This document shows positions 17,499 through 24,669 of a stretch of DNA of 64,000 nucleotides, piece after piece; position 1 is the stretch's first letter; every line of letters starts with the position of its first letter. The position numbers and the translations under genes are program-made. Origin of the DNA: an uncultured Pelagibacteraceae bacterium (GTDB lineage: Bacteria; Pseudomonadota; Alphaproteobacteria; Pelagibacterales; Pelagibacteraceae); the NCBI GenBank assembly GCA_902578265.1, contig CACHCA010000005.1, positions 35,742-99,741 on the forward strand, read 5' to 3'. The notes under the pieces are model-generated. The model was not told where the DNA came from. It made no database searches and saw only the letters and a list, made by a program, of their open reading frames with translations.

Positions 17499-18154
17499 TT
17501 TTTTTCTAAAAATAACTTTTTAACAATAAGTACAGCAATTAACATTCCAATAAGCTCAGCTAAAATATAATAAGGAGTATTAGAATAACTAATACCAGTA
17601 AAAGACTCTGTAAATGTTCTAGCAATAGCAACAGCTGGATTTGCAAAAGAGGTTGAGGAAGTAAACCAATAACCTGCAGTAATGTAAAGCCCAACACTAG
17701 CAGCAACAGCAATTTTACCTGACTTCATTGAACCAAAAATTATTGTTATAAGCCCTAATGTTGCTATTACCTCAGATGTGAATATGTAAATCCCATCTCT
17801 TGACTTAGTAGATAATTCATAAATCTCATGTTCAAAAAAGAAATTAGCTAAACCAACACCAATTAAGCAACCAACTAATTGAGCAATAATATAAAAGGGT
17901 AATAGTTTCTTTTTTAATTTACCTGTTATTGTCATTGCGATACTTACAAATGGATTAAAGTGAGCTCCTGATACATCAGCAAATACTGTAATGAGCACAA
18001 ATAAACCTGCTCCTGTTGCTATAGTATTAGCTATTAACATTACAGCAACATCATTAGTTAAGTTTTCAGCCATTAAACCTGAACCAACAATAATCATTAC
18101 TAAAAAACAACTGCCTAATAATTCAGCAAGAAAATAGCGGCTTTTATTTTTCAT
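17495..18154 (-). CDS. MIP-family channel, AqpS-like (probable arsenite exit channel)
   Basis: 219 aa with six predicted membrane helices and two half-helix motifs: NPF in SGAHFNPFVSIAM (about 67) and NPA in FANPAVAIARTF (about 172). The first NPA is changed to NPF. It overlaps arsC by 11 bases. An aquaglyceroporin joined to an arsenate reductase is known from rhizobial ars operons, where AqpS lets arsenite flow out. The same job is inferred here; glycerol or water transport is the alternative. Confidence 0.8.
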   Translation of the reverse strand: MKNKSRYFLAELLGSCFLVMIIVGSGLMAENLTNDVAVMLIANTIATGAGLFVLITVFADVSGAHFNPFVSIAMTITGKLKKKLLPFYIIAQLVGCLIGVGLANFFFEHEIYELSTKSRDGIYIFTSEVIATLGLITIIFGSMKSGKIAVAASVGLYITAGYWFTSSTSFANPAVAIARTFTESFTGISYSNTPYYILAELIGMLIAVLIVKKLFLEKN

Positions 18155-18575
18155 AAAGCAGTTCCTTTATTCTTTTATGAATATTATTGTAAACTTTTTC
18201 TATTATTTCATCTTTTTTATTTAAGTCGTTTGTTTCATTAAGTAATTTAACAGGATCCTCTATATCCCAATGAATTATCTGATCTTTATTTGGCCAAATA
18301 GGACAGACTTCATTATTGGCATTATTACAAACTGTAATCACATAATCCATTTTAATTTGACTATCAACGAACGTATTAAAATTTTTAGATCTATAATTTG
18401 AAAGATCATAATGTTTTGATAATAAATAATTCTTCACATCCTCATTAATTTTTCCTGTTGGATTACTCCCAGCACTAAAACCTTTATACTTATCGTCATA
18501 CTCGTTATTTATTATACTTTCAGCAATAATACTTCTTGCTGAATTACCTGTGCATACAAACAAAATATTCTTCAT
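18144..18575 (-). CDS. arsC: Arsenate reductase, low-molecular-weight phosphatase type
   Basis: 143 aa. The P-loop CTGNSAR gives Cys8 and Arg14 (C-x5-R). The redox pair Cys83 and Cys91 lies in VITVCNNANNEVCPIWP, and HWDIEDP follows. These features separate ArsC from ordinary low-molecular-weight tyrosine phosphatases. It reduces arsenate to arsenite using thioredoxin or a similar donor. It follows the 73-aa gene directly (stop and start adjacent) and overlaps the aqpS-like gene. No ArsB or Acr3 pump is in the window. Confidence 0.92.
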   Translation of the reverse strand: MKNILFVCTGNSARSIIAESIINNEYDDKYKGFSAGSNPTGKINEDVKNYLLSKHYDLSNYRSKNFNTFVDSQIKMDYVITVCNNANNEVCPIWPNKDQIIHWDIEDPVKLLNETNDLNKKDEIIEKVYNNIHKRIKELLYEK

Positions 18576-18797
18576 TTAAAAAATAATCTTATAAATTCCA
18601 ATAACAAATAATGGAATTTGTAATCCAAAGTTAGTAAGTATCGCTTTATCTTTGCTAATAAATCCAGCGATAGTCCATCCGACAACTCCTAATCCATGAA
18701 AATATATATTTAATGGATATATATTTAAGTTTGTAAGAAGTATTCCTACTAAAACTAAAAAAGTACTGATCCACTTTAGATATTTTTTTATAAACAT
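18576..18797 (-). CDS. Small membrane protein at the head of the arsenate operon
   Basis: 73 aa with two or three short hydrophobic helices (about 10-30, 33-48, 53-72) and few charged residues. It loosely resembles small alphaproteobacterial membrane proteins of the DUF6552 kind; I am not certain of the family. GGAG lies just upstream of the ATG. It is the first gene after the Pho-box-like repeats and abuts arsC. Its role in the operon is unknown. Confidence 0.65.
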   Translation of the reverse strand: MFIKKYLKWISTFLVLVGILLTNLNIYPLNIYFHGLGVVGWTIAGFISKDKAILTNFGLQIPLFVIGIYKIIF

Positions 18798-18817
18798 ATT
18801 TTCTCCTTTTTATTAAT

Positions 18818-18846
18818 TATTACATTAATGTTACAAATTTATTAAG
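18818..18846 (-). promoter_or_regulatory. Candidate Pho box and promoter of the arsenate operon
   Basis: Read on the reverse strand, CTTAATA (18846-18840), TGTAACA (18835-18829) and TGTAATA (18824-18818) have the exact 11-base period of the pstS site. The spacer before TGTAACA is AATT, as at plcP. The last repeat runs into AATAAT, which could be an extended -10. It sits 21 bases before the first gene. Control of the operon by PhoB is inferred. Confidence 0.5.
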
Positions 18847-18857
18847 GTGTAACAGTA

Positions 18858-19196
18858 TTAGAGAAAATTAGTTATATATTTATGAATAAAAAAACCAACA
18901 ACTATAAAACCTAAGCCTGTGCCATAAATTAGGAAGAAATTCATATTAAATGATTTTGCAAAAAAGAAGGGTAAAAAAAATAAATAACTCACAGGTACCG
19001 CTACTAGTATGCTCTTAGTAAAAAGAATTGTTTTTTCTATATCATTATGTTCATAGTAGGAAAAAACTATAGCTATGAGTGATACAAGAGGCAAAGCAAT
19101 AATAAAACCTGCAAGTTTTGGATTTTGACCCGAAAGCCAACTAGCAAAGGCAATTATAATTGCAGCAAGAACAATCTTTAAGGTAAAAAATATCAT
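18858..19196 (-). CDS. DUF3147-like small membrane protein
   Basis: 112 aa with four predicted membrane helices (about 3-20, 27-45, 60-80, 85-105). The pattern AGFIIALPLVSLIAIVFSYYE resembles DUF3147 proteins, whose function is unknown. It follows zur in the same direction after 44 bases and may be the last gene of the znuC-znuB-zur operon. Its start codon lies inside one copy of a repeated 12-base palindrome. Confidence 0.7.
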   Translation of the reverse strand: MIFFTLKIVLAAIIIAFASWLSGQNPKLAGFIIALPLVSLIAIVFSYYEHNDIEKTILFTKSILVAVPVSYLFFLPFFFAKSFNMNFFLIYGTGLGFIVVGFFIHKYITNFL

Positions 19197-19234
19197 TAAT
19201 GATTTAACTTTATTAAAAAAACATCATTAATGAT
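19192..19234. repeat. Two copies of palindrome ATCATTAATGAT
   Basis: The perfect 12-base palindrome occurs at 19192-19203 and 19223-19234, 31 bases (about three helical turns) apart. The first overlaps the start codon of the DUF3147-like gene; the second lies just past the zur stop. The copies could pair with each other in RNA, or be an operator pair. Confidence 0.6.
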
Positions 19235-19240
19235 ATGATT

Positions 19241-19648
19241 TTATTTAAGTGTGCATTTTTTGCATAAACCAAAAAACTCAAGATTATATTTACTGTATTT
19301 CATACCATCTTTGTCTTTAAAGTTTGCTAAGTATTTGGAAAGACCTGCGCTACTTATTTCTGTTACTTTTTCACAAATCTCACAGATTGAAAACGCAGTA
19401 GCTTTAGCCACCTGACAACTTGAATTATGACATGCAATAAAGGCATTTCTACTTTCAATTTTATGAATTTTACCTATTTCAACTAACTTATCTAATGCTC
19501 GATAAACTTGCAGAGGAGCTTTAATACCTTTTTTTTTAACATTATAGAGTATTGAGTAGGCCTTAAGTGGCTGAGATGATTTATCAATTAAATCAAAAAT
19601 AATTTTCTGATTTTTTGTAAGATTATGTTCTTTGTGCATTTTATTCAT
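19241..19648 (-). CDS. zur: Zinc uptake regulator, Fur family (Zur)
   Basis: 135 aa. The N-terminal winged helix covers LTKNQKIIFDLIDKSSQPLKAYSI and APLQVYRALDKLVEIGKIHKIES. The C-terminal part has the structural zinc cysteines CEIC (with FSICEICEKV) and CKKC at the end, and an acidic/histidine set for the sensor site. Position 15 bases after znuB, together with the divergent znuA, identifies the metal as zinc rather than iron. It should repress znuABC when zinc is sufficient. Confidence 0.92.
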   Translation of the reverse strand: MNKMHKEHNLTKNQKIIFDLIDKSSQPLKAYSILYNVKKKGIKAPLQVYRALDKLVEIGKIHKIESRNAFIACHNSSCQVAKATAFSICEICEKVTEISSAGLSKYLANFKDKDGMKYSKYNLEFFGLCKKCTLK

Positions 19649-19663
19649 TTTACTGACTCCTCA

Positions 19664-20467
19664 TTAGTTTTTCAATTTAATCGTTTGTTTTATTTTTAGT
19701 AATGAGATTATAAACAGCGCTAATGCAGCAGTAATTATTGATGGACCCGATGGAGTGTTGAATTCTAAAGATGAAAATAGACCTATCACTACTGACAACA
19801 AGCCACCAATAATTGAAAAAAAAACCATCTTTTGAGGATTGTCTGAAAGGTTTCTGGCCATAGCAGTTGGTATAATTAACATTCCTGTTATCAACAATAC
19901 TCCAACTAATTTAATTGAAATGGCAATTATTGCTGCTAATAAGATTGTAAACACTGCTTTTGCTCTATCAGGTTTAAGACCTTCTGCTTCTGCTAATTCA
20001 TAATTTACAGTTGAAGCAAATAATGGCCTCCAGATTAATCTTAAAACCAGTAAAATTAAGCTTCCTCCAACCCATATAGTCACTAAATCTTTTTTGCTAA
20101 CAGCCAAAATATCTCCGAACAATAGTCCCATTATATCAAATCTAATGAATGCTAAAAACCCAATCACAACCAACCCAACTGCTAGAGATGAGTGAGCCAA
20201 AAGACCTAACAATGCATCACTTGGTAAATTAGTTTTTTTTTGTAGTTGTATTAAAATTAATGCAATTACTGACGAAATTAAAAATATTGAAACAGCAATA
20301 TTAAATTCTAATGAATAAGCAATTGTTACACCCAGCAACGCAGAGTGGGCAAGTGTGTCTCCAAAATAAGATAATCTTCTCCAAACAACAAAACAACCAA
20401 GAGGACCAGCAACAAAAGCAATACCAATTCCTGCAACCAATGCTCTTATAAAAAAATCATCAAGCAT
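19664..20467 (-). CDS. znuB: Zinc ABC transporter permease ZnuB
   Basis: 267 aa ABC-3 family permease with about eight membrane helices. Typical motifs are GCFVVWRRLSYFGDTLAHSALLGV near the N-terminus and KLVGVLLITGMLIIPTAMARNLS toward the C-terminus. It lies directly after znuC with a 1-base gap and precedes zur. It forms the membrane channel for zinc delivered by ZnuA. Confidence 0.95.
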   Translation of the reverse strand: MLDDFFIRALVAGIGIAFVAGPLGCFVVWRRLSYFGDTLAHSALLGVTIAYSLEFNIAVSIFLISSVIALILIQLQKKTNLPSDALLGLLAHSSLAVGLVVIGFLAFIRFDIMGLLFGDILAVSKKDLVTIWVGGSLILLVLRLIWRPLFASTVNYELAEAEGLKPDRAKAVFTILLAAIIAISIKLVGVLLITGMLIIPTAMARNLSDNPQKMVFFSIIGGLLSVVIGLFSSLEFNTPSGPSIITAALALFIISLLKIKQTIKLKN

Positions 20468-20468
20468 G

Positions 20469-21215
20469 TTAATTTTTTTTTATATCTCCATCAATAGTAT
20501 GAACATGATCATGATTATGTTCATATCTTGTAAGTATTTGAGCTGCTTTTTCTCCAAATAAAGCTTTATATTCATTATTTTTTGCAACATCTATAGGTGA
20601 TCCTGAACAACATACATGGCCATTTAAACAAACTACGTGGTCAGTAGCGCTCATAACAGTATGAAGATCGTGTGAGACTAATAAAATACCACAATTTAAT
20701 TCATCAGAGATTTTTTTAATTAATTCGTATAAAGCAATCTCTCCAGTAAAATCTACTCCTTGAACGGGTTCATCAAGAACTAATAATTCTGGTTTTTTTG
20801 AAATAGCTCTTGCCAATAAAACTCTTTGAAATTCACCTCCTGATAAATTACCTAAATTTTTATCTTTAAGATTTATCACACCAGTTGATGATAAAGCCTC
20901 ATTTACTGCCTCATCCTCAATGTTTTCCGTTAGCAACATAAAATCATGAACTCTTAGAGGCAATGTCCAATCGATTGATATTTTTTGAGGAACATAGCCA
21001 ATTTTATCAGTATATTTTTCAACCTCGCCATCAATTTTTTTATGTATACCTAGGGCAATTTTTGCAATGGTGCTTTTGCCTGAACCATTTGGTCCAATGA
21101 GAGTTACAATTTTGCCTTTTTCAATGATAAAAGACACATCCCGAACAAGCCATTTATTTTTATGACGGTACCCAGCATTATTTAACTTTATTAGTATATT
21201 ATTATTTAAACTCAT
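20469..21215 (-). CDS. znuC: Zinc ABC transporter ATP-binding protein ZnuC
   Basis: 248 aa ATPase. Walker A GPNGSGKST, Q-loop GYVPQKISIDWTLPLRV, signature NLSGGEFQRVLLARAIS, Walker B LLVLDEPVQGVD and switch LLVSHDLHTVM are present. The C-terminus has a short histidine-rich tail (NHDHVHTIDGD), seen in some zinc transporters. It diverges from znuA across the Zur-like operator region. Confidence 0.95.
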   Translation of the reverse strand: MSLNNNILIKLNNAGYRHKNKWLVRDVSFIIEKGKIVTLIGPNGSGKSTIAKIALGIHKKIDGEVEKYTDKIGYVPQKISIDWTLPLRVHDFMLLTENIEDEAVNEALSSTGVINLKDKNLGNLSGGEFQRVLLARAISKKPELLVLDEPVQGVDFTGEIALYELIKKISDELNCGILLVSHDLHTVMSATDHVVCLNGHVCCSGSPIDVAKNNEYKALFGEKAAQILTRYEHNHDHVHTIDGDIKKN

Positions 21216-21234
21216 TTTATTGCTTGACTTTGAA

Positions 21235-21268
21235 ATGTTATATTATTACATAATGTTATATTATAACA
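21235..21268. promoter_or_regulatory. Pair of Zur-like operators between znuC and znuA
   Basis: The perfect palindrome TGTTATATTATAACA (21254-21268) and a near-perfect one, ATGTTATATTATTACAT (21235-21251), fill the 73-base divergent gap. Both resemble the alphaproteobacterial Zur box, which has GTTATA-TATAAC half sites. Each could serve one direction. Zur binding is inferred from sequence and position. Confidence 0.75.
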
Positions 21269-21288
21269 ATAACTAAACGCTTTAAATT

Positions 21289-22371
21289 ATGACAAAACTC
21301 AAAAAAATTCCATTAATTTTATCAATTTTATCCATTATAACTTTTTTTTCACCATTAAACGCTGAAATAAAAGTTGTAGCCTCTATTAAACCAATACATT
21401 CTCTTGCTGCTTATTTAATGGATGGTGTAAACAAACCAGAATTAATAGTTGATGGATATTCCTCTCCTCACGGATTTGCATTAAAACCGTCTCACGCAAA
21501 AATGTTACAAGAGGCTGATCTTATATTTTGGGTTGGCGAAGACTTAGAAAATTTTTTAGAAAAACCATTAGGTTCAATTGCTAAAAAGGCAGAAAAAATT
21601 GAATTGTTAGAAATAAAGGGTCTCACAAAATTAAAGTTTAGAGAAAGAAATATTTTTGATGGTCACGACGATCATGGTCATAAAGATGACGATCACGATG
21701 ATCACGATAAGCAAGCAAAAAAAGACGACCACGATGACCACGATCATGACAAAGAAGGTCATAAAGAAGATGATCACGATGATCATGATCATGACAAAGA
21801 AGGCAAAAAGAAAGATGACCACGATGATCATGGACATGATGAACACGGACATGAAGGTCATGCACATGGAGAATTTGATCCACATATTTGGTTGGATCCA
21901 ATGAATGCAAAAATTATACTAAAAGAAATGGCTGAGCATTTGATTGAAAAAGATCAAAAAAATTCATCTATCTATAAAAGAAATCTTAAAAAAGGATTAA
22001 AAGATTTAGACAAATTAACAAGTGATGTAAAATCTGATTTAAATAAAGAATTTAAATCAATTGTATTCCACGATGCATATCAATATTTTGAGAAAAGATT
22101 TGATGTAAATGTATTAGGAGCTTTTACAGTGAATACCGATGTTTTGCCAGGTGCCGAGCAGTTATCTGAAATTAGAGAAATAATCGAACATGATAAAGTA
22201 AGCTGTATATTTTCAGAACCACAGTTTAATCCTGATATTATCAAAGCTGTGGCGAAAGATACGAATGTTGCAACTGGTGTCATTGATCCATTAGGCGCAA
22301 CGCTTAACCCTGGTAAAGATTTATATTTTGATTTAATTAGCAATATGTCAAAATCTTTTAAAGGATGTTAA
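21289..22371 (+). CDS. znuA: Zinc ABC transporter substrate-binding protein ZnuA
   Basis: 360 aa periplasmic zinc-binding protein (cluster A-I). A signal peptide ends near PLNA-EIK. Zinc ligands can be placed at His61 (SSPHGF), at the histidine of DPHIWLDP (about 199) and in VFHDAYQYFE. Between the first two is a very long histidine/aspartate-rich loop (about 126-193), much longer than in E. coli ZnuA. The start ATG is the first in frame after the operator region. Confidence 0.95.
   Translation: MTKLKKIPLILSILSIITFFSPLNAEIKVVASIKPIHSLAAYLMDGVNKPELIVDGYSSPHGFALKPSHAKMLQEADLIFWVGEDLENFLEKPLGSIAKKAEKIELLEIKGLTKLKFRERNIFDGHDDHGHKDDDHDDHDKQAKKDDHDDHDHDKEGHKEDDHDDHDHDKEGKKKDDHDDHGHDEHGHEGHAHGEFDPHIWLDPMNAKIILKEMAEHLIEKDQKNSSIYKRNLKKGLKDLDKLTSDVKSDLNKEFKSIVFHDAYQYFEKRFDVNVLGAFTVNTDVLPGAEQLSEIREIIEHDKVSCIFSEPQFNPDIIKAVAKDTNVATGVIDPLGATLNPGKDLYFDLISNMSKSFKGC
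21664..21867 (+). repeat. Histidine/aspartate-coding repeat region inside znuA
   Basis: Imperfect tandem units of about 36-45 bases encode blocks such as DDHDDHDHDKEG. The DNA shows recurring GATGATCACGATGATCATG-like strings. Open frames on both strands here are by-products of the repeats. The loop probably captures zinc and delivers it to the binding site. Confidence 0.85.
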
Positions 22372-22379
22372 TTTAATTA

Positions 22380-23354
22380 ATGGAAGAAACCAACAGACAG
22401 GTTCCCGTCACTGTATTAACAGGTTTTCTTGGTGCTGGAAAAACTACACTTCTTAATAGAATTCTTACAGAACAGCACGGCAAGAAGTACGCCGTTATTG
22501 TAAATGAATTTGGTGAACAAGGTATTGATAATGACCTTGTAGTGGATGCTGACGAGGAAGTTTTTGAAATGAACAATGGCTGTATATGCTGCACAGTCAG
22601 AGGTGACCTAATTAGAATACTTAGTGGGTTAATGAAGCGAGCTGATAAACTTGATGCAATTATAGTTGAAACAACTGGTTTAGCAGATCCAGCTCCTGTG
22701 GCTCAAACCTTCTTTGTAGATCAAGATGTAGCAAATAAAACAAAGCTAGATGCAATTGTTACAGTTGCAGATGCAGTTCATTTAAGCTCACAAATTGAGG
22801 ATCATCACGAAGCTGAGGAACAAATTGCTTTTGGTGATGTAATATTACTAAATAAAATAGATCTTGTGAAAGATGAGAATATAGAGGTAGTGACAAATAG
22901 AATTCGTAAAATTAATCCTTTTGCAAAAATTATTAAAACTACAAAATGTGGAGCACCACTTAAGGAAATTCTTAATCTTGATGCTTTTAGTTTAAAACGT
23001 ATTTTAGAGGTAGAACCAGATTTTCTTGAGTCAGATCATGACCATGAACATGATGATGATGTTACAAGTTTATCATTCGTATCTAATACACCCCTTGATA
23101 TGGAAAAATTTCAAAACTGGTTTGGAAAACTTTTACAGACAAAAGGTCAAGATATTATGAGAACTAAGGGAATACTTGATTTTAAAGATGAAAATGATCG
23201 ATATGTATTTCAAGGCGTTCATATGTTGATGGATGCTTCTCCTATGGGAAAATGGCCCGAAAATAAAGAACGTAGTTCTAGACTAGTTTTTATTGGACGT
23301 AACTTAGATACAATGAATTTAAAAGAGGGATTTGAAGCCTGTAAATCAGAATGA
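22380..23354 (+). CDS. COG0523 (CobW/ZNG1-like) GTPase, probable zinc metallochaperone
   Basis: 324 aa G3E GTPase. Walker A is GFLGAGKTT. The metal-binding CxCC motif appears as NGCICCTVRGDL. The base-recognition motif is in LLNKIDLV. A histidine/aspartate run (SDHDHEHDDDV, about 218-228) separates it from the C-terminal CobW_C domain. Placement 8 bases after znuA and among Zur-type genes points to the zinc-related subgroup that moves zinc to client proteins under limitation, not to cobalamin synthesis. Confidence 0.88.
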   Translation: MEETNRQVPVTVLTGFLGAGKTTLLNRILTEQHGKKYAVIVNEFGEQGIDNDLVVDADEEVFEMNNGCICCTVRGDLIRILSGLMKRADKLDAIIVETTGLADPAPVAQTFFVDQDVANKTKLDAIVTVADAVHLSSQIEDHHEAEEQIAFGDVILLNKIDLVKDENIEVVTNRIRKINPFAKIIKTTKCGAPLKEILNLDAFSLKRILEVEPDFLESDHDHEHDDDVTSLSFVSNTPLDMEKFQNWFGKLLQTKGQDIMRTKGILDFKDENDRYVFQGVHMLMDASPMGKWPENKERSSRLVFIGRNLDTMNLKEGFEACKSE

Positions 23355-24385
23355 CAACTGATTTAAATCAATTTCCAGAGCTAGATAAAACTAAATTTGA
23401 ACAAAGAGGAATTCAGTTAGAAATTGGAGTTCCAGTTACCTGCGCGGTTTCAATTGGTAATAATATAGCTGCTGGTTTTGGTGATGGTACTGTTAGAATT
23501 TTCAGTTCTGGAGAAAAACACAAAACTTTAAAGGCTCATAAGGGCGTTATACTTTGCATGTCAAAGGATGGTGATAGTATTTTAACTGGTGGTGATGATG
23601 GTTATTTTTTAAAAATTTCACTTAATGGAGAAATTAATGAAATTACAAACTTTGGTTCACGATGGGTAGACCACGTTGCAGCATATAATGGAAAACTAGT
23701 CTGTTCCTCAGGTAAGGTAGTTTATTATTGGGATAAAAATAAAAAAGAACCAAAATCTTTAAATCATGATAGTACGATTGGAGGTTTAGCATTTGATGCT
23801 AAAGGAAGACGGTTGGCTGTATCTAGATACGGAGGTGTTACAATTTGGAAAAAAGATTACAGTAATAAATGGAAATCAACAAAATTAGATTGGAAAGGTT
23901 CTCACAACAAAGTGAGTTTTAGCCCAGATGGTAAATACTTGGTAACGTCTATGCAAGAAAATGTACTTCGATGCTGGCGTTTAAAAGATAAGCTTGATTT
24001 TGCTATGTCAGGATATGGCTCAAAAGTTAAAAGTTTTGCATTCATTAGTGATACAAGTTACTTGGCAACATCAGGAGCGATAGATGCAATATGTTGGCCC
24101 TTTGACGGTGAAGGACCAATGGGACGTAAACCTATTTGTCTTCCTTATATAGGAAATAAACAAGTTACATTTATCGAACCATTTCCTGATGAAAAAGCAA
24201 TTTTTGCTGGTTTGAGTGATGGTTCTGTTTTTTTATCTCAAATTGAAAATGAAAATAACACTATAATAATTAGAAGTTTCACAGGTTCTGAAGTTAGTGC
24301 AATCGCAATGACTCATGATAAATCAAGTATATTTATTGGTGACATGAATGGAAATATTTTATGGACTTCAATTTGGGATCAATAA
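23351..24385 (+). CDS. WD40-like beta-propeller protein of the zinc operon
   Basis: 344 aa, cytoplasmic, with no signal peptide. WD40-like units recur about every 40-45 residues: GFGDGTVRIFSSG, SILTGGDDGYFLKIS, RLAVSRYGGVTIWKK, VSFSPDGKYLVTSMQENVLRCW, then SDGSVFLSQI and SIFIGDMNGNILW. The start overlaps the COG0523 gene by 4 bases (ATGA). A WD40 protein paired with a COG0523 GTPase occurs in other alphaproteobacterial zinc loci as far as I recall. It may be a protein-interaction scaffold; the partner is unknown. Confidence 0.75.
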   Translation: MTTDLNQFPELDKTKFEQRGIQLEIGVPVTCAVSIGNNIAAGFGDGTVRIFSSGEKHKTLKAHKGVILCMSKDGDSILTGGDDGYFLKISLNGEINEITNFGSRWVDHVAAYNGKLVCSSGKVVYYWDKNKKEPKSLNHDSTIGGLAFDAKGRRLAVSRYGGVTIWKKDYSNKWKSTKLDWKGSHNKVSFSPDGKYLVTSMQENVLRCWRLKDKLDFAMSGYGSKVKSFAFISDTSYLATSGAIDAICWPFDGEGPMGRKPICLPYIGNKQVTFIEPFPDEKAIFAGLSDGSVFLSQIENENNTIIIRSFTGSEVSAIAMTHDKSSIFIGDMNGNILWTSIWDQ

Positions 24386-24388
24386 AAA

Positions 24389-24631
24389 ATGTTTAATAAA
24401 AAAAAACCAAATTTAGAAACAATTCAGGATTTAAAAAATTATTTTATAAAAAAATATGAAATACCAGAAAGTACAATTTTAAGCATTGCTGAATTAAATT
24501 GTCATGAACCTGATTGTCCTCCGACAGAAACAGTAGTAACTGCTAGATCAATAGATGGATCTACCCAAAACTGGAAAATCCATAAACCTATAGATGAAAT
24601 AAGTGAAAATGACGTTAATGATTTAGAATAA
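24389..24631 (+). CDS. Small conserved-looking protein at the end of the zinc operon
   Basis: 80 aa, cytoplasmic and acidic. The distinctive core is SIAELNCHEPDCPPTETVV (residues about 31-49), with two cysteines and a histidine in CHEPDCPP that could bind a metal. I recall similar CxEPxCPPxET proteins in other bacteria but cannot name a family. It starts 3 bases after the WD40 gene. A role with the COG0523 GTPase is an inference. Confidence 0.65.
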   Translation: MFNKKKPNLETIQDLKNYFIKKYEIPESTILSIAELNCHEPDCPPTETVVTARSIDGSTQNWKIHKPIDEISENDVNDLE

Positions 24632-24669
24632 AAATTGATCTTTAGTTATAAATAATATCTAATAATGGG

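Noticed and set aside
21631..21910. Several long open frames on both strands, rich in His, Met and Asp
   Set aside because: They are shadows of the His/Asp-coding tandem repeats in znuA and have no ribosome site or independent coding pattern.
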